This document shows, piece after piece, positions 34,052 to 43,182 of a DNA stretch of 64,000 nucleotides; the stretch's first letter is position 1, and each line of letters begins with the position of its first letter. The DNA is from Pseudomonas vancouverensis (lineage in GTDB: Bacteria > Pseudomonadota > Gammaproteobacteria > Pseudomonadales > Pseudomonadaceae), in NCBI RefSeq assembly GCF_004348895.1, contig NZ_RRZK01000009.1, positions 124,001 to 188,000 on the forward strand. The letters run 5' to 3'. A program made the position numbers and the translations under genes. The notes under the pieces are model-generated. The model had not been told where the DNA came from. It searched no databases and saw only the letters and a program-made list of their open reading frames with translations.

Positions 34052-35200
34052 ATGGCCATCAGTCAATTTACCTACAGCAATATTCCTGCCGAAGCACAAG
34101 TGCTTCGCGCGCAAGTGCGTCAGTTCATTCAGGACACATTGGCCGATTACCCGTCCACATTGCGAGCCGAGTCCTGGATGGGTTTTGACGCCGCGTTCAG
34201 TCAAAAAATCGGTGCCAGGGGCTGGGTCGGCATGGCATTGCCCAAAGCCTATGGCGGTGCAGAGGCCGGGCCTTTTGCCCGCTATGTGATTATTGAAGAG
34301 TTACTGGCTGCCGGCGCCCCGGTATCGGCACACTGGATCGCCGATCGGCAAAGTGGACCGCTGATCAACCGCTTCGGTACCGAACAGCAAAAGCAGCACT
34401 ACCTGCCGGCGATATGCCGAGGCGAAAGTTACTTCTGCATCGGTATGAGTGAGCCCAACTCCGGCTCTGATCTGGCTTCGATTAAGAGCAGTGCCGTTCG
34501 TGATGGCGAGAGCTGGGTGCTCAATGGCCAGAAAGTCTGGACGACAAATGCCCACCATTCACAGTACATGATTGCATTGGTGCGTACCGGTGAGAAACAG
34601 GCTGCTCGCCATGAAGGCATGTCGCAGTTCATTGTCGATCTCAGTTTCCCTGGCATCACTATCCGCCCCATTCGCGACCTTGCCGGTGGCGAGCATTTCA
34701 ACGAAGTATTTTTCGACAACGTGCGGCTGCCCGCTGACGCCTTGATCGGTACCGAAGGCAAGGGGTGGGATCAGGTTACCGCTGAACTGGCATTCGAGCG
34801 CAGTGGTCCTGAGCGCTTCCTCAGTTGCATGGCGTTGCTAAAAACCCTGATTGATGCGGTAGGCAAATCTCCCGACGCGCTACAGGCCCGGGAAATCGGT
34901 CGCCTCTCGGCCAAGCTGCTGACCTTGCGCAATATGTCGTTGTCCGTCACCGCACAATTGGCGGCGGGCGAACATCCCGCCTGGGCGGCTTCCTGTGTCA
35001 AAGATCTCGGCAATGCCTTTGAGCAGGAGATTCCAGAGGTTGCCCAATTGCTGCTGGAAACCGAGCCACGACAGGACGGAGGCAGCGAACATGCTCGCGT
35101 GCTGGCCTACCTGACGCAGATGGCGCCCTCATTTTCACTGCGCGGGGGCACCCGCGAAATTCTGCGCGGCATCATTGCCCGCGGTATGGGGTTGCGATAA
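34052..35200 (+). CDS. Acyl-CoA dehydrogenase, large/alpha-like subunit
   Basis: 382 residues, full ACAD fold: N-terminal helical domain, the middle beta domain with CIGMSEPNSGSDLASI and WTTNAHHSQY motifs (about 130-170), and C-terminal helices ending RGGTREILRGIIARGMGLR. The usual YEGT motif reads RGGT, so the catalytic base would have to come from elsewhere (perhaps the LAFERSGPER helix). Its stop TAATG overlaps the next ACAD start by one base. In steroid catabolism such adjacent pairs form alpha2beta2 enzymes; the same is inferred here. Confidence 0.88.
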   Translation: MAISQFTYSNIPAEAQVLRAQVRQFIQDTLADYPSTLRAESWMGFDAAFSQKIGARGWVGMALPKAYGGAEAGPFARYVIIEELLAAGAPVSAHWIADRQSGPLINRFGTEQQKQHYLPAICRGESYFCIGMSEPNSGSDLASIKSSAVRDGESWVLNGQKVWTTNAHHSQYMIALVRTGEKQAARHEGMSQFIVDLSFPGITIRPIRDLAGGEHFNEVFFDNVRLPADALIGTEGKGWDQVTAELAFERSGPERFLSCMALLKTLIDAVGKSPDALQAREIGRLSAKLLTLRNMSLSVTAQLAAGEHPAWAASCVKDLGNAFEQEIPEVAQLLLETEPRQDGGSEHARVLAYLTQMAPSFSLRGGTREILRGIIARGMGLR

Positions 35201-36273
35201 TGCGCGAAATATTCGAAGCGACGATTGAACGCCTGTTTGCCGACCTGGCGACTCCGGCCTATGTGATGGGTTGTGAGGGCGGCGAATGGCCGGCGGATTT
35301 ATGGACGGCCCTGGACGAGTCCGGATTCACCCTGGCCGGGGTGTCCGAGGCACTCGGTGGCGCCGAGGCCAGTTGGGCAGATATGTACGTGCTGGTTCGT
35401 TCTGCCGGGCGTTATTCGGTACCGGCCCCGGTGGGTGAAGCGCTCCTGGCCAACTGGCTGTTGAGCAAGGCTGGGCTGGAAGGTCGAGCAGGCGCACTGA
35501 GTGTGGCTAGCCGCGCAGATCTGACACTCGATGGCGAACACGTATATGGCTCGGCGTTTGCCGTGCCATGGGGGCGAAACGTCGAAGCGCTGGTGGCCAT
35601 CGCGCGTTCCGCCACCGGTGTGCCCAGTGTCGTTTTGCTTCAACGCAGTGCGGCCAGCGAATTGACGCTGTGCCTCAATGTGGCCGGCGAGCCACGGGAT
35701 GATCTTGGTTTCACCTGTGCCCCGGTATTGGCGCAAGCGCCACTGCCCAATGGAATCGACGCCAATGTGCTGGAACTTGGCGGGGCGATGTTGCGTGCGG
35801 CGCAGTCCGCCGGCGCGCTGCATGCCCTGCTGGATATGACTGCCGCCTACGCCGGTGAGCGCAAGCAGTTCGGCAAGGCCATCGGCTCCTTCCAGGCGAT
35901 TCAACAGCAACTGGCAGTGTTTGCCGAGCAGGCTGCCGCAGCCGGAATTGCTGCTGAGGCGGCTTTCGCCGAGTCCCGCGACGTCCTCGCGCCGCTGACC
36001 ATTGCCGCAGCAAAAATCAGTACCGCTGAAGCCTCCAGCGTCGGTGCCGGAATCGCTCATTCGGTGCATGGCGCCATCGGTTTTACCGAAGAGTACCCGC
36101 TGCATTTGCTCACCCGCCGGTTATGGGCATGGCGTAGCGAATTCGGCTCGGCCAGCCTGTGGAGTCAGCGTCTTGGCTCAATGATTTGCCAGGGTAGCAG
36201 CGAGCAGTATTGGCCGCTGCTGACCGACCATGGCCAGCAACCTTTAACCACTTTTTTGAGTAATCCGGTATGA
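35200..36273 (+). CDS. Acyl-CoA dehydrogenase, small/beta-like subunit
   Basis: 357 residues with weak conservation of the active-site segments: the middle domain lacks the typical T-E-P-x-x-G-S-D motif, while the C-terminal half keeps the structural AYAGERKQFGKAIGSFQAIQQQL and SVHGAIGFTEEYPLHLLTRR elements. Such degenerate partners complete FAD sites in heteromeric ACADs. Overlap by one base with the upstream ACAD, and by four bases (ATGA) with the hydratase, signals translational coupling. On its own it may be inactive. Confidence 0.85.
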   Translation: MREIFEATIERLFADLATPAYVMGCEGGEWPADLWTALDESGFTLAGVSEALGGAEASWADMYVLVRSAGRYSVPAPVGEALLANWLLSKAGLEGRAGALSVASRADLTLDGEHVYGSAFAVPWGRNVEALVAIARSATGVPSVVLLQRSAASELTLCLNVAGEPRDDLGFTCAPVLAQAPLPNGIDANVLELGGAMLRAAQSAGALHALLDMTAAYAGERKQFGKAIGSFQAIQQQLAVFAEQAAAAGIAAEAAFAESRDVLAPLTIAAAKISTAEASSVGAGIAHSVHGAIGFTEEYPLHLLTRRLWAWRSEFGSASLWSQRLGSMICQGSSEQYWPLLTDHGQQPLTTFLSNPV

Positions 36274-37070
36274 GTCCGTTTCTTCAGATTGAGCGCGAAG
36301 GCGGCATCGTCACGGTGCGCATGAACCATCCGGACACACGCAACGCCCTGACCACGCCCGAGCAGATCCAGGAGTTTGTCGACCTCTGCGCTGAACTGCG
36401 TCGGGACCGCTCGGTGCGGGTCATGGTTCTGACCGGCAATGGCACCGCGTTCTGTGCCGGCGGCAACGTCAAGGATATGCATGAGCGTGGCGGAATCTTC
36501 GCCGGATCGCCCTACGAGCTACGCAACACCTACCGAGACGGTATTCAGCGGATTCCGCTGGCGATCTACGAATTGGATATTCCAGTGATCGCTGCGGTAA
36601 ACGGACCGGCCATTGGCGCGGGACTGGATCTGGCATGCATGTGTGACATCCGTCTGGCGGCACCCAAGGCGATCTTCGCCGAAAGCTTTGTGCGTTTGGG
36701 CATTGTTCCAGGTGATGGCGGTGCCTGGTTGTTGCCACGCATTATCGGTATCCCGAAGGCCAGTTTGATGGCGTTCAGTGGTGATGCCATCGATGCGGCG
36801 AAAGCGTTGGAATGGGGGCTTGTAGAGCAGGTCTGTACGCACGAAACGCTGCAGTCGGAGGCACAGGCGCTGGCGCGCAGAATTGCCAGCAATCCCGGGC
36901 ACGCATTGCGCCTGACCAAGCGTTTGTTACGCGAGGGTCAACACATGCGGCTGGACTCATTGCTGGAGCTGTCTGCGGCGTATCAGGCGTTGGCACACCA
37001 CACCGAGGACCACCACGAGGCGGTGTCAGCCTTTCTCGACAAGCGTAATCCCGACTATCAGGACCGCTGA
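36270..37070 (+). CDS. Enoyl-CoA hydratase/isomerase (crotonase) family
   Basis: 266 residues. The crotonase oxyanion-hole motifs are present: AFCAGGNVKDM near 65-75 and NGPAIGAGLDLACMCDIRLA near 110-130. The usual first catalytic Glu (ECH-type, after GAG) is replaced by the GAGLD sequence and the second conserved E is found in AESFVRLG (about 142). Hydration of a 2-enoyl-CoA is the parsimonious role in the pathway. The start overlaps the beta-like ACAD by four bases. Confidence 0.9.
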   Translation: MSPFLQIEREGGIVTVRMNHPDTRNALTTPEQIQEFVDLCAELRRDRSVRVMVLTGNGTAFCAGGNVKDMHERGGIFAGSPYELRNTYRDGIQRIPLAIYELDIPVIAAVNGPAIGAGLDLACMCDIRLAAPKAIFAESFVRLGIVPGDGGAWLLPRIIGIPKASLMAFSGDAIDAAKALEWGLVEQVCTHETLQSEAQALARRIASNPGHALRLTKRLLREGQHMRLDSLLELSAAYQALAHHTEDHHEAVSAFLDKRNPDYQDR

Positions 37071-37112
37071 TCACCCATTGCCAACAACAAGAATCGATTT
37101 GGAGTAAGCAAA

Positions 37113-38237
37113 ATGCGTGGCGTATTTCGAGAAGACCACAATATGTTCCGTGATCAGGCCCGTCGTTTCGTTGATCGCGAAATCGTGCCGTACCTGCATG
37201 AGTGGGAAAAAAGCGGCATCGTCCCCAAGGAGGTCTGGCTCAAGGCTGGTGAGAATGGCCTGTTGTGTTCGACCGTGCCGGAGGAATATGGCGGACCGGG
37301 TGGTGATTTCGGCCATTCGGCAGTGATGATCGAAGAGTTGGCACGCGCCAATGCCACTGCCGTGGGATTCACTACCCACTCGGAAATCGTCACGCCTTAC
37401 ATCGTTGCCTATGGCACCGAAGAGCAGAAGCAGCAATGGCTACCGCGTATGGTCAGCGGCGAGTTGATCGGTGTGATCGCCATGAGCGAGCCGGGTATCG
37501 GCAGCGATTTGCGGTCCATGCGCACATCGGCGCGACGCGACGGTGATGACTACATCGTCAACGGCCAGAAAACGTTTATTACCAATGGCGGTAATGCCGG
37601 CTTGGTGGTGACGGCAACCAAGATCGATCTTGCCGCCAAAGAGCTGACATTGATCTGTGTTGAGGAAAGTCGTGCCGGGTTTGCCAAAGGCCGCTTGCTG
37701 GAAAAAATCGGCCTGAAAGGACAGGACACCGCCGAACTGTTTTTTGACGAAGTCCGGGTGCCGGTGGGTAACCGCTTGGGCGAGGAGGGGATGGGATTCA
37801 AATACCTGACTCACCAACTGGCCTGGGAGCGTTTGATCATTGCCATCCGCGCCGCGCAATCGATCGACACGCTACTGGAGGAAACCATTGGATACACCCG
37901 CGAGCGCAAGGTCTTTGGCAAGCCGGTGCTCGACTTCCAGAACACCCGTTTCAAACTGGCCGAAGCCAAGGCTCAGGCCACCATGTTGCGGGTATTCGTC
38001 GACGATTGCCTGGCCAAAGTGATGCGTGGCGAACTGACTCCGGAAATCGCGGCGATGGCCAAGCTGCTGGGTTCGGAAATGCAGGGCAAGCTGCTCGACG
38101 AGTTCCTGCAACTGCACGGTGGCTACGGTTTCATGAGCGAATACAAGATCAGTCGTGCCTGGGTGGATGCCCGAGTCGCCCGTATTTATGGCGGTACCTC
38201 GGAAATCATGAAAGAAATTATCGGCCGCACCCTTTAA
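37113..38237 (+). CDS. Acyl-CoA dehydrogenase (LCAD/IVD-like)
   Basis: 374 residues, full length. The FAD-binding AMSEPGIGSDL and FITNGGNAG motifs are clear (about 128-155). The catalytic-Glu motif Y-E-G-T is YGGT here, and the helix WERLIIAIRA (around 230) carries the alternative Glu as in long-chain and isovaleryl-CoA dehydrogenases, so branched or bulky substrates are plausible. The terminal RTL matches many FadE-type proteins. It follows the hydratase by 42 bases with a GGAG site and is likely in the same operon. Confidence 0.92.
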   Translation: MRGVFREDHNMFRDQARRFVDREIVPYLHEWEKSGIVPKEVWLKAGENGLLCSTVPEEYGGPGGDFGHSAVMIEELARANATAVGFTTHSEIVTPYIVAYGTEEQKQQWLPRMVSGELIGVIAMSEPGIGSDLRSMRTSARRDGDDYIVNGQKTFITNGGNAGLVVTATKIDLAAKELTLICVEESRAGFAKGRLLEKIGLKGQDTAELFFDEVRVPVGNRLGEEGMGFKYLTHQLAWERLIIAIRAAQSIDTLLEETIGYTRERKVFGKPVLDFQNTRFKLAEAKAQATMLRVFVDDCLAKVMRGELTPEIAAMAKLLGSEMQGKLLDEFLQLHGGYGFMSEYKISRAWVDARVARIYGGTSEIMKEIIGRTL

Positions 38238-38261
38238 CGAACCCCAGTATGAGGTAGGCAG

Positions 38262-38813
38262 ATGAGCAATTCCCTTTACGACATTCCCCTGAAGAAGATC
38301 GATGGAAGCGGCGGCAGCCTCGGCGACTACCGTGGCAAGGTTCTTCTGGTGGTCAATGTCGCGTCCAAATGCGGACTGACGCCCCAATACGAAGGCTTGG
38401 AAAAACTCTACCAGGGCAAAAAAAGCCAAGGTTTCGAAGTGCTGGGTTTCCCGGCGAATAACTTCAAGGAACAGGAACCCGGTAGTGACGCAGACATCGT
38501 CGAATTTTGTTCGATGAACTATGGCATTCACTTTCCGCTGTTTTCGAAGATATCGGTGGTAGGCGCAGATCAGCACGCTCTGTACAGCGAACTGACGGCT
38601 TCGCAGTCTGATGCAATCGGCGAAGGTCCGTTTCGTGAGCGGTTGAAGGGCTACGGCATCGAGTCCGCCAACACGACTGATGTGCTCTGGAACTTTGAAA
38701 AGTTTCTGATCAGCCGTCAGGGCCTGGTCGTCGCTCGATTCGCCCCGGATGTTGCGGCCGACGATCCCCGGTTGTTGGCCGCGCTTGAGGCGCAATTGGC
38801 CAAAGAGGCGTAA
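38262..38813 (+). CDS. Glutathione/thioredoxin peroxidase (BtuE-like)
   Basis: 183 residues of the GPx fold. The peroxidatic Cys is C37 in [12 protein letters not shown]. The partner Gln motif is altered: where NQF is usual, the protein reads NNF in [14 protein letters not shown], while the Trp of [10 protein letters not shown] is kept. The missing Cys in FPANN (often FPCNQ) means that the usual resolving thiol is absent, so catalysis could differ. It begins 25 bases after the ACAD gene, perhaps to remove H2O2 made by ACAD or P450 activity. Confidence 0.88.
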   Translation: MSNSLYDIPLKKIDGSGGSLGDYRGKVLLVVNVASKCGLTPQYEGLEKLYQGKKSQGFEVLGFPANNFKEQEPGSDADIVEFCSMNYGIHFPLFSKISVVGADQHALYSELTASQSDAIGEGPFRERLKGYGIESANTTDVLWNFEKFLISRQGLVVARFAPDVAADDPRLLAALEAQLAKEA

Positions 38814-38817
38814 CGCG

Positions 38818-39678
38818 GTGCAGACAGTCGACACGGTGAATGCGTTGCGCGCTCTGGTTGGCCGTGCGCGTAGCGAAAACAAAAAAGTCGCCCTGGTGGC
38901 GACCATGGGTAATTTGCATGACGGGCATATTGCCCTGGTCCATTGGGCGAAACAGAGGGCTGACTACGTAGTAGCGAGTATCTTCGTCAATCCACTGCAA
39001 TTTGGAGCCAATGAGGACCTCGCCAGTTACCCTCGGACACCGGAAGCGGATCGGGAGAAACTGGTCAGCGCAGGCTGCGATGTGTTGTTCGCACCTACGG
39101 TGGAACAGGTTTACCCGGACGGAATGCACAGCCAGACGCTCATCAGTGTGCCGAAAGTCTCGGAAGGCCTTTGCGGAGCAGCGCGGCCAGGCCACTTTGA
39201 CGGCATGGCGACGGTGGTGATCAAGCTTCTGAACATCGTGCAGCCACATGTAGCGGTTTTCGGGCAGAAGGATTACCAGCAATTGGCTGTGATCCGAACG
39301 ATGGTTCGTGATCTCAACATGATGGTCGACATTGTTGCTGCCCCGACGATCCGCGCTGCGGATGGCTTGGCGTTGTCGTCGCGCAACGGCTACCTGACTG
39401 ATCGCGAACGTGCTGTTGCTCCGCTGCTTTATGCCTGCTTGCAGCAAATGGCGGCGTCGATCCGCAGTGAGCAACGCGTGAGCGAGCGCCAGTTGATCGA
39501 GTGTCATCAACGTATCAGTGACGCCGGGTTTCAACTGGAGTACTTCGAGGTTCGCAACGCCCTGAATCTGCAACCGGTGACGAGTATCGATACCCATTTT
39601 GTGATTCTGGTGGCAGCCCGAATAGGGAAAACCAGGCTCATCGATAACCTGACGCTGGACCTTCGCCAAGGTGAATGA
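38818..39678 (+). CDS. panC: Pantoate--beta-alanine ligase (PanC), extra copy in a catabolic operon
   Basis: 286 residues from a GTG at 38818, five bases after the GPx stop with GAGG inside that gene's end. All PanC marks are present: [12 protein letters not shown] (29-40) with the HxGH signature, FGQKDYQQL near 147-155 and LSSRNGYL near 183. It joins pantoate and beta-alanine to pantothenate using ATP. panB and panD are not adjacent, as they are in the normal pan locus, so this may be a second copy feeding CoA synthesis for a CoA-hungry pathway. A replacement of the core gene is the alternative. Confidence 0.92.
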   Translation: MQTVDTVNALRALVGRARSENKKVALVATMGNLHDGHIALVHWAKQRADYVVASIFVNPLQFGANEDLASYPRTPEADREKLVSAGCDVLFAPTVEQVYPDGMHSQTLISVPKVSEGLCGAARPGHFDGMATVVIKLLNIVQPHVAVFGQKDYQQLAVIRTMVRDLNMMVDIVAAPTIRAADGLALSSRNGYLTDRERAVAPLLYACLQQMAASIRSEQRVSERQLIECHQRISDAGFQLEYFEVRNALNLQPVTSIDTHFVILVAARIGKTRLIDNLTLDLRQGE

Positions 39679-39762
39679 ATCGACTCTCAACCGGCCGTGC
39701 AGTCAGCGACCCACGCGGACTTCGTCAATCGTGGCTGCGCAATGTTCACCCGAGGAATCCCC

Positions 39763-40620
39763 ATGAGCCTGTATCGAGCTATCGCTGCCGTTTGCCTGAG
39801 TTTTTTCTCTCTGACTGGCTTTGCCCAGCAAACGCCCGCGGACGCCTATGGCGGCGACTCGGAGCATGCCAAGGCCCTGTTGGTAAAGGCTGTTACCGAG
39901 TACAAGGCCAAAGGCGATGCCGCACTTGCCGAGTTCAGCCGGCAGGGCGCCTACGTCGATGGTGATCTGTACATTTACGTGGTGGACACCGCCGGTGTGA
40001 TGCTGGCCAGCGGTGGACCTTCAGTCTCATTGGTAGGTAAACCGGTGATCGGCTTTCTGGACGATGACCTCAAGACGATGTTCCAGCAAGCGATTGCCCA
40101 GCCGGACGACGGCATTGTGCGCAGCGCCGAATACCGCTGGTGGAACTGGCAGCACGCCAAGGTCGAACGCAAGCGCGTGTTCTATCAACGGGTGGGCGAT
40201 CGGATCATTTCGGTGGGGTACTACATGCCGCGATCCAGCCCGGAACAGGCGCAACAGTTGCTGCGCCAGATTTCGGGGCAGGTTGCCAATGACGCCAAAT
40301 CCACCTTCGAACGCATCAATCAGCACGATAAGCAGCTGACTCCGGATGATCTTTATGCGTTCGTGGTGGATATGAAAACCCAGCGGTTCATCGCTCACGG
40401 CTTTTCTCCCCGTTTGATCGGTACTGACTTCAAGTCATTACGTTCAGTCGATGGCAAGCCAATTGGTGAGGACATCCTCAAACTGATGGACACCCATGAA
40501 AGCGGGGAAATTGCTTACCAGTGGCGCAATCCCATTACCGGCCAGAACGAATTCAAGCGAACCTTTATGCAACGGGTGAATGGTAACGTCGTGGCGGTAG
40601 GCTGCTATGCAGCCAAATGA
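39763..40620 (+). CDS. Periplasmic protein with tandem Cache domains
   Basis: 285 residues from the ATG at 39763, with GAGGAAT upstream; a signal peptide of about 23 residues (positive N-end, hydrophobic core, cut after FAQ) is followed by two Cache modules: DGDLYIYVVDTAGVMLASGG...YRWWNW (about 80-160) and DDLYAFVVDMKTQRFIAHG (about 195-215). There is no transmembrane or signalling domain, so it would bind a ligand in the periplasm and hand it on, for example to a transporter or a chemoreceptor. It lies among the catabolic genes. Confidence 0.85.
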   Translation: MSLYRAIAAVCLSFFSLTGFAQQTPADAYGGDSEHAKALLVKAVTEYKAKGDAALAEFSRQGAYVDGDLYIYVVDTAGVMLASGGPSVSLVGKPVIGFLDDDLKTMFQQAIAQPDDGIVRSAEYRWWNWQHAKVERKRVFYQRVGDRIISVGYYMPRSSPEQAQQLLRQISGQVANDAKSTFERINQHDKQLTPDDLYAFVVDMKTQRFIAHGFSPRLIGTDFKSLRSVDGKPIGEDILKLMDTHESGEIAYQWRNPITGQNEFKRTFMQRVNGNVVAVGCYAAK

Positions 40621-40662
40621 TCAAAACAGAAGTCACCGGCAACCATCACAAGGAGTGCGTGC

Positions 40663-41403
40663 ATGACTGATTTGGTATTGCTGCATGGCGGCAATCACGG
40701 TTCCTGGTGCTGGGGACCTTTTGTGGAGGCGCTACACCAGCAACCCAAAAGCTTTGAGCGTGTGATCACGCTGGATATGCCTGGTTGCGGGATGAAACGC
40801 GGTCGGGATGTTTTATCTCTGCGCCTGGATGATGTGGTCGAAGAGCTGAACCAGGATTTGCGTTCAGCAGGGGTGAGTCAGGCTGTCCTGCTCGGTCACT
40901 CCATCGCCGGGGCCGTTCTGCCGAGAATGGTGCTCGCCGCTCCGCAATTGTTTTCGCACCTGGTTTTCCTGGCCTGCGCGTTACCGGATGAAGGTCAGTC
41001 CATCCTGCAGTTGCTCGGTTCTACCTTGCACGGTGAAAGTCGCGATCACGTTGGCTGGCCGCTGGACCCAGTGCATGCAACTCCTCAAGAGATGGCCGTC
41101 GCCATGTTTGGTCAGGATTTGAATGCGCAGACTCTGGAGTGGTTGTTAAGCGAAGTCAGCCAGGACACGACGCCACCTTGTGTCGCCACAGAGTCGATCA
41201 GTCGCGAGGGGTACGCTGGAATGATTTCCGCGAGCTACATCATCACCCAGCGCGACAACATCCTGCCCGTAGATTGGCAGCGCCGTTTTGCGCAACGAGC
41301 CTGTGCGACGGAGGTGATTGAGATAGATACGGCCCACGAGCCATTCATATCGCATCCGCAGCTTCTGGCTGAAGCCGTTCGGGGCATTGAGCGGGTTCGC
41401 TGA
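40663..41403 (+). CDS. Alpha/beta hydrolase, esterase-like
   Basis: 246 residues. The oxyanion-hole HGGNHGSW is at 8-15, the nucleophile S80 in GHSIAG, and the catalytic His in DTAHEPFISHP near 226. The size and the short cap agree with the plant SABP2/MenH-like esterases and bacterial EstC. It could hydrolyse an ester or thioester of the pathway. The start of the MFS gene overlaps its stop by one base, so the two are coupled. Confidence 0.88.
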   Translation: MTDLVLLHGGNHGSWCWGPFVEALHQQPKSFERVITLDMPGCGMKRGRDVLSLRLDDVVEELNQDLRSAGVSQAVLLGHSIAGAVLPRMVLAAPQLFSHLVFLACALPDEGQSILQLLGSTLHGESRDHVGWPLDPVHATPQEMAVAMFGQDLNAQTLEWLLSEVSQDTTPPCVATESISREGYAGMISASYIITQRDNILPVDWQRRFAQRACATEVIEIDTAHEPFISHPQLLAEAVRGIERVR

Positions 41404-42626
41404 TGGGTGAAGTCAGTGTTTTAAATCAGCAGAAGGACCAGGCAGCCGGCAGCCATTGGTTAATCCTCTCCATCGTAGGTTTCAATTTTATCTCGTACGT
41501 GTGCAGTGGCTTGCCGTTGGCGGTGCTACCGGGCTTTGTCCTCAATGACTTGGGACAATCCTCTATTTTCGCCGGGTTGGTTATCAGTTCGCAGTACCTC
41601 GCGACCCTACTGGCCCGTCCCTTGGCCGGCGCCGTGGCTGATCGCCTGGGGGCGAAATTGGCAGTTGTATGCGGGTTCAGTGGCCTGATGCTGAGCGGGA
41701 TGCTGATGGTGTTGGCTATTGTCTTGCACGCGCAACACTGGTTGATCCTTACATTATTATTGCTGGGCAGACTGTTGTTGGGGGCGTCCACAGCCATGAT
41801 CTCCACGCCTTGTTGCACCTGGGCCATTGGCTTGTGTGGTTCGTCCCGATCTGCCCAGGTCATGTCCTGGAACGGAATAGCGGCCTACGGCGGTACAGCG
41901 GTTGGCGCACCGTTGGGCGTGTTGCTGCAAAATTCGCTGGGTCTGTTTAGTGTGGGGCTATGCACCGTTTTACTTGGCCTGGCGTTTCTGCTTTTGGCAC
42001 TGAGCAAGCGGTCTGCGCCCATTGTCGCAGGTGCCAGACTGGCTTTTCATCGCGTGTTTTTAACGGTCATGCCCAACGGTATGGTGCTGGTATGCAGTTC
42101 GGTCGGTTTTGGCGGACTGACGGCATTCGTGGCGCTGTATTTCGGTAGTCAGGGTTGGGACCACGCCGCTTATTGTCTAAGTGGTTTTGGCGTGGGATTT
42201 ATCTTTGCCCGATTGACCTCTCCGGGCTTGTTGCAGCGATTCAGGGGCTACAAAGTGGTGGGTGGCTGCCTGTTCGTGCAAACCCTGGGCATGCTGCTGA
42301 TATGGCTGGTACCGTCGCCTGTCATCGCGATTGCCGGCGGAGTGCTGACCGGGATTGGGGTGTCTTGGGTATATCCGGGACTAGGAGTGGAGACCCTGGC
42401 CAGCACGCCTGCGGCGAACCGTAATTCCGCACTGAGCGCGCTTTCCTTGTTTTTTGATATAGCCGTGGGCATGGCTGGGCCAATCATGGGGTTGATTGCT
42501 TCAGGATTCGGATATGCCGCTATTTTTTTGTGTGCTGCGCTGATGTCGATGGGCGGAATTTTGATTGTGGCCTGTTTGTGTAGGCGAGCGACCGAAAGCA
42601 ACCTTCAGGCCATTGATAATAAATAA
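41403..42626 (+). CDS. MFS transporter (YhhS-like)
   Basis: 407 residues with twelve membrane helices. The RPLAGAVADRLGAK loop between helices 2 and 3 is the MFS A motif. The overall pattern, including WVYPGLGVETLASTPAANRNSALS in helix 10-11, matches the YhhS/YfcJ drug/metabolite exporters. Direction cannot be seen: it may take up the substrate or export an intermediate. Last gene of the catabolic island; a possible terminator is at 42663. Confidence 0.88.
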   Translation: MGEVSVLNQQKDQAAGSHWLILSIVGFNFISYVCSGLPLAVLPGFVLNDLGQSSIFAGLVISSQYLATLLARPLAGAVADRLGAKLAVVCGFSGLMLSGMLMVLAIVLHAQHWLILTLLLLGRLLLGASTAMISTPCCTWAIGLCGSSRSAQVMSWNGIAAYGGTAVGAPLGVLLQNSLGLFSVGLCTVLLGLAFLLLALSKRSAPIVAGARLAFHRVFLTVMPNGMVLVCSSVGFGGLTAFVALYFGSQGWDHAAYCLSGFGVGFIFARLTSPGLLQRFRGYKVVGGCLFVQTLGMLLIWLVPSPVIAIAGGVLTGIGVSWVYPGLGVETLASTPAANRNSALSALSLFFDIAVGMAGPIMGLIASGFGYAAIFLCAALMSMGGILIVACLCRRATESNLQAIDNK

Positions 42627-42662
42627 GGGTGAGCTTAAACGCTGTTTGAGTGAGGGGGAGGT

Positions 42663-42692
42663 TGGAGGCGTAGGCTCCACTTCTTGCTTTTT
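42663..42692 (+). terminator. Possible terminator after the MFS gene
   Basis: TGGAG (42663-42667) and CTCCA (42675-42679) with a 7-base loop, then CTTCTTGCTTTTT. A modest stem. Confidence 0.4.
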
Positions 42693-42836
42693 CGAGGACT
42701 AAGCGAGTGGTTTTGCCACTCACGATAGGCAGGTTCTTAAGCAGATCTTTATGGAATGTCTCTTGGCCTATTACTCCCAATGCACTGGGGGGGGGCTGTC
42801 GGCGGGTTGAGCCAGCGTTGGGATGCCCTTTTTAGA

Positions 42837-42873
42837 GGGCAGATAACGGCCAATAGCAGATGTCCATAGCGGT
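42837..42873 (-). repeat. Dispersed intergenic TTGGCCG repeat, reversed copy
   Basis: Read leftwards it gives GACATCTGCTATTGGCCG then TTATCTGCCCTC, matching the copies at 22961 and 45452. It is on the left flank of the retron-like module; the copy at 45452 on the right flank is in the other orientation. Confidence 0.5.
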
Positions 42874-43182
42874 CCCGCTTTAGGCCGGCAGCGGACGTTT
42901 CGGGGGCGTGTAATTTTTCATAATAGTGTTGGATCAACATCTCCATCGGCAAGAGCAGTTCATGGTAGAGGTTCATCGAAAAAATTAATTTTTAGTGCTT
43001 CATTGCGAGAGGGGTAGTGGCTTGAAGCTTAGCCGCGGCCCCACAAGCGTGAAAAATTGACTTGGGACCATTAATTTTGTCGTTGGTTCAGTAAGCGTCC
43101 ACGTGAGGCATTGCTTTTAATTTTTCGCGTATGTAGATTAGGGTTGCGTAAGCGTACCGCTTATGTGCTGCAATCGATTGTT

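Noticed and set aside
42520..42976. Two leftward frames joined by the run of nine G, possible pseudogene
   Set aside because: One overlaps the end of the MFS gene, neither shows a recognised domain, and the repeat core lies inside. I treat the area as non-coding, though degenerate coding sequence is possible.
43057..43077. Sigma-70 promoter (TTGACT with TAATTT) for the retron-like locus
   Set aside because: Spacing between the hexamers is only nine bases, too short for a working promoter.
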